Part shown: in pieces, positions 12,171 to 24,954 of the stretch
Position numbering within the stretch: position 1 is the first letter of the stretch
Layout: each line of letters starts with the position of its first letter
From: Ceratotherium simum simum
Taxonomy: Eukaryota > Chordata > Mammalia > Perissodactyla > Rhinocerotidae
Direction of reading: 5' to 3'
Length of the DNA stretch: 64,000 bases
Assembly (NCBI RefSeq): GCF_000283155.1
Contig: NW_004454216.1
Coordinates: 10,415,529-10,479,528, forward strand
Notes under the pieces: generated by a model
Databases searched by the model: none
Told to the model about the DNA's origin: nothing
What the model saw: only the letters and a program-made list of their open reading frames with translations
Program-made: the position numbers and the translations under genes

Positions 12171-12689
12171 ATGATAGGTGATGATAAAATAATTAGAGCA
12201 TATTTGCTAATACTCTTTATAATGTATATTTAAGCCCAATTATTAAGGAATTAAGAAATCAAGAATACAACATATATTAGAATCAGAAATATCAGGTTGT
12301 TCTTATTGTAGCAAATCAATATTTATCTGTGTGACTTCTCTCTAACCTTGACTAATACCAGATATTTCTAAGGATGAAAGGAAAAGTAAATCCTCTGTAA
12401 AGCTGTTAATTAATCTCTGGATTATCTTGGGGGGCATTTCTTTTGATACCATCTGGACATAATCATATGTCCTAGAGAATGGGAACTTGTGGTCCATATC
12501 ATTTTAATCTCCATTTATGTAATTACAGATAGTTTGCTTTATATAAATCTGTAATCCTTTTCTAAAATAGTGTTCTACCCCAATGGATTCCACATACTGA
12601 TAGCATATCAAAAGCTACATTCCAATGATGCCTGCAATATTTCATTAAGTGCACTGTAGTCTGACTTTTTTCAGTGCCCCCATCTATTA
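12171..12689. other. unassigned non-coding DNA
   Basis: Nothing recognised. Confidence 0.4.
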
Positions 12690-12870
12690 TCTACTCTGTT
12701 GTCAGATCAGTCTTGCCAAGGAGATGCTTTGAGTCACTCTCGTGTTTAAAACGTTTCAGTGGATCCAAGTTTGGATTCATATAAAGTCCAACTTTCTTAT
12801 TCTGGCATTCCAAAACCTTAGAGAATCAGGCCCTGCCTCTGTTCCAGACTTATCTTCTCTATTATTGTAA
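12690..12870 (+). mobile_element. L2 LINE fragment
   Basis: The order CACTCTCGTGTTTAAAACG, TCAGTGG, ATAAAGTCCAACTTTCTTAT, GGCATTCCAAAACC, GAATCAGGCCCTGCCTCTG matches the L2 3' region. Confidence 0.6.
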
Positions 12871-12939
12871 GTACAAGCTATGGTTGCAATGCTTAAATGA
12901 TTGGTCAACTCCTTAAATCCGACAAATCCTAAGAAAACA

Positions 12940-13120
12940 TGGGATTTGGAAATACAAGTCCATGTCTGTGTTCTGTAGCAACCTAGTCATTACATAATGT
13001 TTTGAGCAATAGCCTCATCATCTACAAAATGGGAAGATCATAATTGTAATTATAATCAGAGTCATAATTATACTATCCTCACACAGTTGTAATTATTGCA
13101 TGTGTAATATTGCCCAGGTT
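12940..13120 (+). mobile_element. MIR SINE fragment, diverged
   Basis: GCAATAGCCTCATCATCTACAAAATGGGAAGATC, read in parts, follows the MIR core, and CCTCACACAGTTGTAATTATT follows its 3' part. The head is lost. Confidence 0.5.
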
Positions 13121-14318
13121 TTAGATTGGCAGGGTAGCACATGAGTGGTGTATAACAGAATAGTACTGCAAAGGCTTTGAAACTAAATTGCTATTTGAAT
13201 CATATGCTGCAAAATTAGAGTAGGACATGAATTCTGAACCTAAACAGGTGTACTGCTTGCTAAAATATAAATAACTTGTAAAGGTGCAGAACATAATCCA
13301 AAATCACCTGTCATATCAAGAACCAAAGACATTTCATCTTCAATTAGAAAAGCAATCAATAGGTGCCAACACTGAGATGACACATACGATGAAATTATCT
13401 GGGAAGGATTTTAAAACAGCTATCATAAAGATGCTTCAATGAAATTATAGACCCTCTTGAAACAGGTTTAAAAAATGAGACATCTCAAAACAGTAAATAG
13501 AAGATATAAAGAAGAGCCAAATTTAAATTGAAAATTGAAAATAAAATAATAGAAATAAAAAACCCAACAGACGGATTTATTAGAAAACTAGAGATGATAG
13601 AGGAAATTATCACTGAGCTTGACAACAGATCAATAGACATTATCTAATTTGAACAACAAAAAGAACATAGATTTTTAAAAAGTGAAAAGAGACTCAAGAA
13701 TCTTTGGACAATTATAAAAGATCTAATATTTATGTCATTGGAGTCCTAAACAAAGAGAAAGAGTAGATGACCAAAAAAAAAAAAAAAAAAACTTGAAAAA
13801 ATGAAGACCGAAATCTTTCCAAATTTGATCAAGAGGCTAAATCCAAAGAAATCTGTACACTAAAATATCAAAAATCAAATATTTGTCTCTAAACAAAAGA
13901 CAGAAAAAAATCTTAAAAGTAATCAGAGATGTAATGTGTTACCTCTAGGGAAATAAGAATTTGAATGACAGCAGATTATTTCATTAGAAATCATGGTAGA
14001 AGACGGAAGTTGCACAACATTTTTCAAGGGCTGAAGGAAAGAACTGACAGCCTCAAATTCTATGTCTAGAGAAAATATCCTTCAGGAACATAGGAGAAAC
14101 AAAAATAATCTCAGACCACAGAAAACTAAGAGATTTGTCACCAGCAGACCTGCTATGAAGTGCTAAAGAAAGTTCTATAGAGAGAAAGGGAATAATAATA
14201 GAAGGAAACTTGGACCATCAAGAATGAAGAAAAATAGTGGAATGAAAAGAATAAATATAAGGTCAAGCAAAATAGACTACAATTCTCCCCTTGAGTTTTT
14301 TTAAATGAAATATTATGA

Positions 14319-14621
14319 TGGGGCTGGCCCTGTGGCTTAGCGGTTAAGTGCGCAAGCTCCGCTGCTGGAGGCCTGGGTTCAGATCCCAGGCACGTACTGA
14401 CACATCACTCCTCCGGCCATGCTGAGGCCATGTTCCACATACAGCAACTAGAAGGATGTGAAACTATGACATACAACTATCTGCTGGGGCTTTGGGGAAA
14501 AAAAAAAAAGGAGGAGGATTGGCAATAGATCTTAGCTCAGAACCAGTCTTCCTCAGCAAAAAGAGGAGGATTAGCATGGATGTTAGCTCAGGGCTGATCT
14601 TCCTCATAAAAAAAAAAAAAA
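14319..14621 (+). mobile_element. ERE-type tRNA-derived SINE with duplicated 3' module
   Basis: It starts GGGGCTGGCCCTGTGGCTTA, continues through the CAACTAGAAGGATGTG body and GGGGCTTTGGGG, and then has two tandem GAGGAGGATT...CTTCCTCA modules before the A-tail. The flanks GAAATATTATGA at 14307-14318 and 14622-14633 form a perfect 12-bp target-site duplication. It is inserted in the plus-strand L1M. Confidence 0.97.
14333..14386 (+). promoter_or_regulatory. internal Pol III promoter boxes of the SINE
   Basis: A box TGGCTTAGCGG at 14333-14343 fits TRGCNNAGYGG. B box GGTTCAGATCC at 14376-14386 fits GGTTCRANNCC except for one position. The spacing is tRNA-like. It is the best-preserved A box among the ERE copies here. 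Whether it is active cannot be told. Confidence 0.6.
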
Positions 14622-16545
14622 GAAATATTATGACATTATCTGATGTGATTCTCAATGTATATAGAAGTAACATGAAAGACAACTATGTCATAAAATGTGG
14701 AGGATAAAAGGACTTCAAACGTAATAAGGTTTGTACAGTCCACTGTACTCATAAATGTTGATAGTAAAAGGTAATGATGTTATATATGTATCTTATAATT
14801 CCTAGGGAAACTACTAAATGAAAAAGCTATACAAAGAAAAATTCTCAAATACTAGAGATAATTCAATGTAAAAGTAACCCACAGAAGAGAAAGAAATGGG
14901 AAACAAAGGAGTGAAAAACAAAAGGAATAAAGAGAAAAGAAGTAATTCAATGGCAGATTTAAACCATAACATATTAAGAATTATATTAAATACTAATGGT
15001 CTAAATATATTTATTTAAAGACAGAGATTGACAAAGTGGATTTTAAAAATTGCCCTAATTATTTGAAATCTATAAAGAATTTCACTTCAAGTATAAGATT
15101 GACTAAAAGTAAAAGTAATGGAAAAAATATACCATGCAAACAATAATCAAAAGAATGCTGGAATGGCTATATTATTTTCAGGCAAAGTATACTTCAGAGC
15201 AAAGAAAATTACTAGAAGAAAAATAGGGATATAACATAATGATGAATGAGTCATTCTTTAAGATAAAGAATGGTAATTCTAAGTGTGTTTCTATCAAATC
15301 ATCTGGCTTCAAAATATATGAAAAGATATCTGACAGAACTGAAAGAATAAATAGACAAAACCACCACTGTAGTTGGAGTCTTAAGCACCTTTCTCTCAGT
15401 AATTGACAGAATGACTATAAAAAGATCAGCAAAGATATAGAAAAACTGTGTATCAGAATCAACTAATGGGATCTAATTAACATTTATAGAAAACTGCACC
15501 CAATAACAGCACAATACCTGTTCTTTTCTAGCACACATGGTACACTCACTAAAATAGACCTTAATCAGTGGCATTAAACCTTGAAGAATTTAAGTAATTG
15601 AAATTATACAAAGGATATGCTTTGTCCATAACATATTTAGACTAAAAATCAACAATACAATATACCCGGGAAATCTGAAAATATCTATAAATCAAACAAC
15701 ATATTTACATTTTAACTCAGGGGAATGATGAGGAGTCTCAAGAGAAATTAGAAGATATTTTGAACTGAATAAAATAAAAATGCAATACATGAAAAGGTAT
15801 GTTATGCAGCCAAAGCAGTGCATATCAGGAAATCTTTCGTATCACATACTTAATTTTTTTAAAAAAGAAAAACTTTAAATCAATAAGCTAAATTTCACTT
15901 CAAGAAATGTGAGAAAAAAATTAAAGTCAAGCAATAGAAGGAAGAAAATATTAAAAAGCAAAAATTGACCAAATTGGAAAACAGAAAAACAATATAAAAA
16001 TCACTTTAACCAAAAGCAGATTCTTTGAAGACATTGATAAAATTGGTAAAAACTCTAGACAGACTAACCAAGAGTAAAATAAAGATAAAAAATACAGCTT
16101 ATTGATATCATGAATGAAAAAAGATGTGTCACTACAGACCCTACAGACACTAAAAGGAAAATAAAAACACTTTGAACAAATGTATAGCCTTAAAATCAAC
16201 AATTTAAATTAAATGGACTAATTCATTGGAAGACAAAAATGACCAGGACTCACTCAAGAAGAAATAGATTACTTGTATTGTCCTATACGTATTAAAGAAA
16301 TTGAAATTGTAGTTAATATCCTTCTAATAAGGGAATCACCAGGCCTAAGTTGTTTCCCAAGTGAATTCTATCACATTAAAAAATTAATACCATTTCCACA
16401 TAATCTATTCCAGAAAATAGAAGAGGAGATAGACAATACTTCTCAACTGAATATATGAGGTCATGATTATTTTGATACCCAAAAGACAGACTTTACAAGA
16501 AATGAAAACTGCAAATCAATCTCTCTCATGAACAATATAAACCCT

Positions 16546-16856
16546 TTCACTACAGTGTGAATATATTTGTATAAATATCTAATTCTCCCAAGATGATTTA
16601 TATTTTAACCTTATCATTACTCCCTGTAAGGAATGTGAAATATCAGTTATCAAGCGAAGAGAAGTATGCTTTGGGATATGAGGAAGAGCCTTCCCATCCC
16701 CACTAAAATGAAACCATAAGATATCCTGCCAACTCTACTTACACACAAGGTTATCCATGGCCTGAATGTAACGTAAAAATATGCAGCCGGAGATAAATTT
16801 GGACGTGTATATTGAAGATGTAGATTCAGGAATCACCAACCAAAAAAGAAAAGAAA
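16546..16856. other. unassigned non-coding DNA
   Basis: Nothing recognised after the end of the L1M. Confidence 0.4.
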
Positions 16857-17176
16857 CTAATTCATTTATTCTACAAATATTTATTAAATATTTGCTATGA
16901 GCCAGGCACTCTTCCAGGTGATGGGGATACAAGAGTGAAAAAAACACTGAAATGCCTGCCCTTGTGAATTTTACATTCAAAGAGAGAGACAACAAAAAAC
17001 TATATACATTAATAAGAAATTAGTGCATACATTCATAAACATGTAAATAATTTTATTTGAAATTGGTACGTATAATGTACAGCAGGGAAAAGGGATGGAA
17101 GGACTGGAGAAGAGGAAGCATTGTAATTTTAGATAATAAGGAAGGCACCATTAAGAAGGTAACATTTGAGCATATT
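16857..17176 (-). mobile_element. L2 LINE 3' end
   Basis: The plus strand reads TACAAATATTTATTAAATAT, GAGCCAGGCACTCTTCCAGG and GGGGATACAAGAGTG, which is the complement of the L2 3' end. GGTAACATTTGAGC near 17158 fits further upstream L2 sequence. Confidence 0.75.
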
Positions 17177-17308
17177 TGTCATTCCTTGACTTATAGGAGT
17201 ATAAATTAACTTCCATCTACTTCCTGAAAGGATCTCTGGATCTCATTGACTCCATGTTGTCTCTAGTACAAATTTGATGCTTACCTTATCCTCAGATTCA
17301 CTGACTCT
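17177..17308 (+). repeat. 133-bp dispersed repeat, copy 1
   Basis: This block matches 38886-39020 closely, and both contain CAACTTCCATCTACTTCCTG or its near form. I put identity at roughly 85% by eye, in the same orientation. Flanking sequence does not match, so the shared unit is about 132-135 bp. The family is not known to me. Confidence 0.7.
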
Positions 17309-19480
17309 CAGGAACGAACCATGCGAAAATCTAAAAACAAGTGCATTCTACCAAAGAAACCATCATTGTTACCACCACAGTGACAGCTGAAAAGAGAGGT
17401 GAAGTGAAACAGAATAATCCCTATTACTGCAGCTGATCCTAAGATTGTAGTTGATATGCATCATTTTCCTTCTCCACCACACATTCTGTATTTCCCTCAC
17501 TTTAGACCAGCACCACAGCCAGTCTGGGTTGCTTGTTTGCCTGCTGGTACGACCTAGACCATCCCCAAGAGTTTGAATCCTTGTCTTGCCTTCTTGCCAT
17601 GGGCCGTGGTTGCTGCAACTGCCCGTTTACTGTTATCACTGGGCACAGAAACACCAAGTAATTCCCCAGTGAATCCCCTGTAATTCAGGCATAGCCCTCC
17701 CTACTCCCACTGCATAGGAGCAATTGTAGCTCTTGAGGGTGACTAGAACCAATACCCTCTCTTCCTGATAATACAGTTAGTATCTGGCATGAAGAGGCCA
17801 GAGAGACTAGGCGGTAGTTGCAGCTTCAAGTTCACTGGGGCTCTTGCTATGTCTACTAGCTGAATTGTTCCTGCTGGAAACCAGCTTTTCTAACCAACCA
17901 GAGCCTAAGATCATGGGAATGGAAAGACAAATTCTGTAACTGGTTCACTGGAAGTGAAAGTAAAAGAGCCAATCCTACTCCCACCTCTTGTTTCCCAGAT
18001 CCGTGTTCAAGCTATAGAGGGCAAAGTACCATATATCAACTGTGAGTCCAATGCATATACTGTATCCTGGAAGACAGCGCTCCAGTCTGGAGAGTGTCAT
18101 CCCTAATCTGCGGCATTACCTGAGCCTTTAACAGATCATGCCGCTGTCCAATTGAGTCAACTGCTTCTAAGTAATGGGCTATGTAAGACTCGTGTATCCC
18201 ATGCTGTGAACCCATAATTGTCCCTAATATGCTTTAAAATGTGTGCAATGCTCTACAGCAATATTGTATGGAATGCCATGTCAATAGATCAGCTATTCTG
18301 TAAGCCCTCAATTAGTGGCACTATCAGCGACATTGTGGACAGAAAGCAAACCCATATCCATGATATCATTCAATTCCAATAAGAACGAATCACTGTTCTT
18401 TCAAGAAAGTGGTCCAATATCATTCACCTTCCAACAACAACAACAAAAATAGCTGTGTCTTTAAGAAATGATGTTGTATCAATTACTCAGCATCAATCTC
18501 TTGGGTGGCAATTGGAGCATTCTACAGTGTCATTAGATAATTAGGGATATGAAGTAAGAGGGAGCTAATGGAGTTGGGTTCATATCTATTCTCCTCATCT
18601 ATCTCGATGGTTGCTCTCTCCTCTATACCAGCACTAGGTGACTGAAGAGAAATAGACTGACATTCACAGGATGGTTCATCCTATCCTTCTGTGATGTTTT
18701 TTAAAACTTTGTGGTATATACTCTCTAGTAACCATATGCTTTGTGGCTTTTCTCGCAGATATATCTATACATCTTTTCTCTAGAGCATCTTGTCTCTAAT
18801 CTTCAAGTCTTGTTCCTCCCAGAGCCTTGGTCAATCAGCAAAAGCTATTCCCCCACAGCTGAGGGGTCTGTGTATACCCATACTTCAAGTGACTTTTCTC
18901 CTTGTAATAATCAAGTCTGCCCACCAGGAGACTATTTGCTCATGACTCTCGTTAAGGCAATCCTTGAATAAGTTTGCAATGATAGTAACAACAGCTAGAA
19001 CAACATAGTGCACCTATATTTAACCATTTCTCTTGTTTTCTTCTTTTTTGTCAGTTGATAATATGAATTTCTCCGTAAGGTTATAGTTTGCCATGAGGAA
19101 GAAGCATGGGTACAATAAAAGTAGGTAACATGAGAGTTTTAGTCACCCGTGTATATAATTTATTCATGCTTTTTGGAGCTTCTTGGGCCCTATTCAAAAT
19201 ACACCATCTACCTTATACAATGGCTACTGTGCCTATCTGACTACTTGATTCAGTGGATCTGATAATGCCAAGCTCATGGTGGAAAACTTCAGTTGCATAG
19301 TCGTTTGATGTTCCTGGTAACACATTGGCTCAATGGACTTCACCTGAGTTCTTTCCTCCGAGAAAACATCGACGGTTAAGAAATCCCACCCTTTTGTGTT
19401 CCAGGAAACATCTAATGACCAAGGATCATTCTGCTCTTTCATAGTCTAAGGTAACACCTATCTCCACCTTTCTGAATGTC
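17309..19480 (-). mobile_element. possible ERVL-like endogenous retrovirus internal fossil
   Basis: Some stretches recall the complement of ERVL-class pol sequence. Examples are the GAAAGTGGTCCAATATCATT phrase near 18405, the TCAGCATCAATCTCTTGGGT phrase near 18488, and the stretch around 19230-19440. Everything is full of stops and indels, and no LTR could be paired with it. Only parts are supported. The section 17330-18000 could be unrelated. Confidence 0.3.
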
Positions 19481-20192
19481 TCAAATAAGACCCATCTCTA
19501 ACCTTTGTCATGAGTCCCATCAGACTCACACCTGTGTCTGCTTGTGTCTATCTAATTCCAGGTCATTTCCCTTACTTTGACGTTTCAGATTAAAGAATAT
19601 CTCCCCTTGTGATCACCTGAACGAAACCACCTCCTTAGTTGTCTGTTACATTTTGTCTTTTACGACATTCTGTCTTTTTAGGGCCCCATAGTATGCCAGG
19701 AGCTGTTTTACAAATGTTGAGTAGTTATTTGCTGCATTCTTAAAAAGTTTTATTATTGTTATTTTAAATTATTTTTTATTTTTGGATTATTATTTGTTTT
19801 TGATATTAAGAATGTTGTCAAATTACATTTAAAAAATCTTTTTTACATCTGTTGAGTTGTTGGTTTTCTACTACTAATTTGATATATAGTACATGAAAAC
19901 AATTTCTAATATTAAACCAACGAAGTATAAAGATGTATTTTACTAGATTGTGTACATTAATCTTTCATTATATTATTTAATTTGAATGCTTAGTGTTTTT
20001 ATGCAGTTGCATTCATGCATCTGTTGGTTTTTTTTGGTAAACTTAGAATTTTTTATCAGACAATTATTCATTTCACTAGATTCATAAAATGAATTATAAA
20101 GTGCATCATATTTTTAATTCTCCGAAATATTTTTATAATATTAAACTATCAATTTCCTGAGATTTTGAACGAATTAGTCAATAAAAGTGCAT
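19481..20192. other. unassigned T-rich DNA with a possible MIR/L2 scrap
   Basis: GTATGCCAGGAGCTGTTTTA near 19692 resembles the complement of a MIR or L2 3' end. The rest is T-rich and unrecognised. Confidence 0.35.
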
Positions 20193-20208
20193 CCTACTGG
20201 TCCTTTTT

Positions 20209-20441
20209 GGGGGTGTGTGTGAGGAAGATGGGCCCTGAGCTAACATTCATGCCAATCCTCCTCTTTTTGCTGAGGAAGATTGGCCCTGGGCTAACATCTG
20301 TGCCCATCTTCCTCTACTTTATATGAGATGCCACCACAGCATGGCCTGACAAGTGGTGCAATGGTGCGTGCCTGGGATCTGAACCCCGGGCCACCAGCAG
20401 TGGAGTGTGCGCACTTGACCGCTATGCCGTGGGGCCGGCAC
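20209..20441 (-). mobile_element. ERE-type tRNA-derived SINE
   Basis: Minus-strand copy with two 3' modules, the CCACAGCATGGCCTGACAA body and a head ending GTGCCGGCCCC on the minus strand. The flanks CCTACTGGTCCTTTTT (20193-20208) and CCTACTAGTCCTTTTT (20442-20457) form a 16-bp duplication with one mismatch. The A-tail is very short or lost. Confidence 0.96.
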
Positions 20442-20457
20442 CCTACTAGTCCTTTTT

Positions 20458-20778
20458 AATTTAGTAAATATATCTTTACTATCATTAAAGCATTTTAATA
20501 ATACTACTTGTCTATTACATTTTGAGTCAATTTTGAACATTTATTTTACAGGATATAAGATGTTTTAGTGAATTTTTAAATAATTGTTAGTGTGCATTTG
20601 CATACTATTTTATTATAATTAATAACTATATATATTTCTATTTTCATCTCTATCTTCAGGAATTATGATTACAAAACACAGTGCCAATATTATTGATCTT
20701 ACAAAGCCATGATCATAATATAACTAATACTTTGTGCAATGCAGAGAGAGAAAGGGAGAAAGTTGTTAGGCTATTTTT
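20458..20778. other. unassigned AT-rich DNA
   Basis: Nothing recognised between the two EREs. Confidence 0.4.
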
Positions 20779-20787
20779 AAGAAATAT

Positions 20788-21039
20788 ATATATATTTTTT
20801 GTGTGTGAGGAAGATTAGCCCTGAGCTAACATCTGTTGCCAATCCTCCCTTTTTGCTGAGGAAGGTTGGCCATGAGCTAACATCCGTGCCCATCTTCTTC
20901 TACTTTATATATGGGATATCTGCCACAGCATGGCTTGAGGAGCAGTGTGTAGGTCTGCGCCTAGGATCTGAACCCATGAACCCCAGGCAGCCAAAGAAGA
21001 GAACGCGAACTTAATCACTACGCCATCAGGCCGGCCCCC
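20788..21039 (-). mobile_element. ERE-type SINE, older subtype
   Basis: Minus-strand copy with the same two modules, but the body reads CCACAGCATGGCTTGAGGAG and contains an extra AACCCATGAACCCC segment, unlike its neighbours. That matches a different ERE subtype. The flanks AAGAAATAT at 20779-20787 and 21040-21048 form a 9-bp duplication. Confidence 0.94.
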
Positions 21040-21048
21040 AAGAAATAT

Positions 21049-23370
21049 TTTATAGGTATAGATTTTGCATAAGATATTTAAAGTAATTTAAAAACAGATT
21101 CAAATGTTTAATGCTCTACATAATCCTTATGTTAGAGAGTTTTAAAGTAATATGTATCTGCTATTTATCAATTTCTTCAAAGAGAGAAGAAAATTTTACC
21201 TACCCTGATGTAAATCCTGTCTCCTGAGTCCTCTTCCCCTCCCTCTTCTCCTTGGGGGAGGCAGGACATTACTAGAATTATCCCAGGATGATTAGCAATG
21301 GAACTGTCCATTGCACTGAAACGTAAACTTGCTCTTGTATAGGGCTGCAGTCTGATCGTTTGGCCTCAGCCACAATCATACAGGAGTGTGGCAGCAGTAT
21401 ATTTTCCATAAGTGGGGCAAAAACAGTGCAATCTCAATAGCTCAATACAAAACTTGGTTCTTCTTTTTCATACTGCCAATCGAGATTCAAATAACATGGG
21501 TGTACAATCTCATTCTGAGGTCCTTTTATTACAGAAAAATATATACCAGTGTGTTAACTGTGGTTATATCTTGATTTGGGGTTTCCAGATTGTTTTATTA
21601 ACTTTGTTTTCAGTATTTGTATCTTCTATTTTTTCTATGATTATTATATATTACCTGCATATTAAAACAGTAAAGAGAGATATAAAATGAGTAAAATAGT
21701 ATTGGAAGTATATCTGCTAAAATATTTATGAGGATTTAATCTGAAAAAATGAATTATTGGTGATTTTTTTCTCTCTTTGCCAAATGTCTATATACTTCTA
21801 AAAATAGTAGTTAGGAAAAAAGTCAGTTTTTATAAAAAGGACTGGAGAAAATTCTACCAAAGGTGGAATGGATGTGATAGAGTCGTTATGGTGGTAGACA
21901 GAAAGAGGAAAATATCTCTCTCTACTCTGGGCACTGACCAGCAATCTTCCTACTCAAAACTTTTAAGCTTTCTCTATCCTGGGTTTTCACCCATGATTTC
22001 AAGTGTTCATGTCCCATTTTATGTTGGCTTTGCATGTTGTTGTTGTTTTTCTTAAGTCTTTATCCCTTTTTATTTCTATTCAATTTCCAGGACATCTGGC
22101 TCCCCAACTCTCTATAACCACTGCTCACTTGATGGATGTTCTCCCTTCCCAATTTATTCATCACTGTCACTTTACAATCATTTGAGATAAAGATGAGCCT
22201 TTCACACTGTCAATGTAGAGCATCTTTGGGGATTACTGTAACTAATCAATTAGCAATTGAGAAATCTCATAAATGTATTATAAAATATGAACTGATTGAA
22301 ATAAATAGTAGAGTTTAAACCAATGTTTACAATAATGCCTCAGAGTGAATAAGTGTTGAAATCACTGATACATGGCTAGGCAGGGAAAGCTTCTTCTTTA
22401 AATTTGTGCTCAAGAGATGGTTAACCAGGACGTTTTCATGTATTGAGGAATGTGGGTCGTTTAAAGAACAATGAACTATTTTCTAAAATCAATAAATTAT
22501 GGAATGATGAGAAAATATTTTGTAGTGTCCTCTGTGGGCACATTAATGCTTTTCTAGAGACTGAATAATTGCTTTGCTCAATTATTTGAAGAAAACATTG
22601 GAATGGCTCCTTTGAAAGGAAACCAAATTAGAACTGTGTCAAACTCCACAGCAGCCAATCTCCAGGGACTCTTGTGCAACAGTCGCTCCTTGGATTCTTG
22701 TAACTTTCCCTTTGCAGCAGTTAAATTGATTCCATTTAGGAATCTTTCAGAAATCAAAGATGACTGCTCATGTATTTCTACAATTTTGACTACTGGATTG
22801 CCTGCATACTGATATGGATTAGAAGTTGTCACCAGATTAAGTCTCTATTCATATTTTACTTCCTTTCCCTTATGTGGATTGAGAAGGATATATATGCAAG
22901 TGATTATATATATATATATACATATGTATAACATTTATACATATACATATGTATAAATATATGTATATATATACAACCAGATTATTTATGTGTGTCTGTA
23001 TGTGTGTATAATTTTAGATTAAATTAGGATGCCAAACAAAAACAGGAACTTTTATGAAATGGAGCTGCTTCCAGATTTATTTTTTCTGCTCTGACCACTA
23101 GAATGATGAATGTAAGAGACAGAGATGAGACACCTTGTCTAGGTTCCTAGTTGTAGCAAGACCAGCCATGTTTTTCTTTTGTTTTTGCCTAGGACTTACT
23201 GAAAATAGCAAAGGCTTTTGGTAGGAATAAGTGAAGCCCATCCTATACTGTTGTACACTTAACTTTACATAATTATACTTCAAGAGCTACCAAGTGTAAA
23301 CAGTGGGTTGTCTATTTAATTTTAAAGAAGAGATAACCCATCTCTAGTGAGATCAAGAGAATGGTTTCTG
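21049..23370. other. unassigned non-coding DNA
   Basis: No gene is supported. Open frames on both strands at 22578-22832 overlap each other and lack splice or family support. A TA-rich tract lies at 22905-22974. Confidence 0.4.
22905..22974. repeat. (TA)n / TATACATA-type palindromic microsatellite
   Basis: A (TA)n run followed by repeated ATACATATGTAT-type palindromes. Likely cruciform-prone. Confidence 0.85.
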
Positions 23371-23383
23371 CTCTGGATTTCTT

Positions 23384-23625
23384 TTCTTTTTTTTCTTTTT
23401 TTTGTGAAGAAGATCAGCCCTGAGCTAACATCCATGCTGATCCTCCTCTTTTTGCTGAGGAAGACAGGCCCTGGGCTAACATCTGTGCCTATCTTCCTCC
23501 ACTTTATATGGGATGCTGCCACAGCATGGCCTAACAATCGGTGCCTCTGTGCGTGCCCGGGATCCGAACCGGGGCCACCATCAGCGGACTGCGCACAGTT
23601 AACCGCTATGCCACGGGGCCAGCCC
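23384..23625 (-). mobile_element. ERE-type tRNA-derived SINE
   Basis: Minus-strand copy with poly-T at the left, two modules, the CCACAGCATGGCCTAACAAT body and a head ending GGGGCTGGCCCCG-like on the minus strand. The flanks CTCTGGATTTCTT at 23371-23383 and 23626-23638 form a perfect 13-bp duplication. Confidence 0.97.
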
Positions 23626-23638
23626 CTCTGGATTTCTT

Positions 23639-24935
23639 ATTCAAACTTTTAAGCAATCTTCCCATCTGTCCCAGGAACGCTAGATTCTAACTTGAGAGCA
23701 CTATTTCTAGACTCCATGATTTTATGTTCATTTCTGCACTTCCTTGAAGGATAATCTTTCAGTTCTGAGTCTTCATCTTTCTATTTCTATGGAAGCTTTG
23801 GCTCTCCTGTTATAAGGTCTGTAAATGGGGGGCTCTATCAGTTGGTGGGAATGGGTCTGTGGTGCTGCAGTTCCAGGTTTCTCTCTACTACCTGAGTACT
23901 ATCTGTTATAATGTATTCCCCTTGCTGTGGTCACTACTCTCTGGGAACTGTGGTACTTGGAGGGTTAAGTTCATACAATGGGGCACAATATTTTTTGCTT
24001 AGAATCCCAGATGAAATTCTTTTCCCTCTGTGACGAGTGCCTTGATTAAAACATCATTCCTGGTGGCAGCAGCTCTGGGTGTTCTCTAGTCAACACATCT
24101 GGGTGTTATGAGCCACTAGTTGCCAGTCTCTGCTTTCTACTGAGGGGCAGGGCCTGGTGACCAAAAACGAGAGGAGGAAAGCAAAGGCACAGCCAAGTTC
24201 AGATGGATAAACAACCAGAGCACCAACTGGCTCTGAGAAATATTGCGTAATGGTAAAAACAAGATGTGAGTGAGCCAAGAGGCATTTCTAGGACAGCAAA
24301 TGATCAGCTATATCTAGGATGTCTATATCTAGGGCGCGTGTTCTAAATGGCTGTGGTTATTGGCTCGTGGAGAAAATGAATGTGTGCATGGGGCAGGGAG
24401 GGAAAGAGAAGGCCAATCTTATTTGTCCTATTTCTGTAGGCACCGACTAAGGCATTGGGATGGACTTGAGTAGGAACATATGGGCATCAAAGAATCAGGA
24501 CTTAAACAATTGGGAAAAGCAGAAACTATCAAAACCAAGACATGCTTGGTTGGCATGCATAGATTAATCTATGAAAACTGTTAAAATGTTTTTAAAATAA
24601 AGTTCATCTAGCAGGGGATGGTCTTTTAGTTGTGAGAATCAGAAAACTTACTCCAGAAAGGAAGTAAAATGATGGTGACTATAAAAAAATGAATATAACT
24701 CATAGAATGCAAAGACTTGAAGGAAAGTACAGCTGAGTTCCTTGGGATGTAAATTTGGAAACCACTAAGGTAGGCTACTTTTTCATCTCTCAGGGCTACA
24801 TGATATTTCTCTGCTTATAATCTTGCATGTGGAAGAGTAAAATAAATGACTCTGGACCTTCTACCTCCTCTCTAACTACGATAACCCTACAAACCTCATC
24901 CCTTTATTTGTTAACTGATGTTTTATACCATAGTT
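23639..24935. other. unassigned non-coding DNA
   Basis: The GC content is a little higher than in the neighbours, but no exon or repeat family was recognised. Confidence 0.4.
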
Positions 24936-24954
24936 TATTAGAAATATACAACCT

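Larger units (their letters stand above)
13370..16545 (+). mobile_element. L1M element: end of ORF1 and first half of ORF2
   Basis: The sequence follows an old L1M in order. The ORF1 coiled-coil/RRM side is at 13560-13760, including the TATGTCATTGGAGTCC phrase. The ORF1 C-terminal part spans 13800-14230, with TTTGTCACCAGCAGACCTG. The inter-ORF part runs from 14630 to 14940. The ORF2 endonuclease region spans about 14955-15720, and the region before the reverse transcriptase runs to 16545. Many stops and indels make it dead. The catalytic endonuclease region is degenerate, with a histidine-containing HGT stretch near 15535 but a broken SDH site. An ERE (14319-14621) splits it. It ends where the reverse transcriptase would begin. 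Confidence 0.85.

Noticed and set aside
14321..14395. tRNA gene
   Set aside because: The A and B boxes belong to a SINE with body, A-tail and target-site duplication. No cloverleaf with a proper acceptor stem follows.
22578..22832. Overlapping open frames of 69-84 codons
   Set aside because: Same reason: both strands open over the same bases with no supporting motif.
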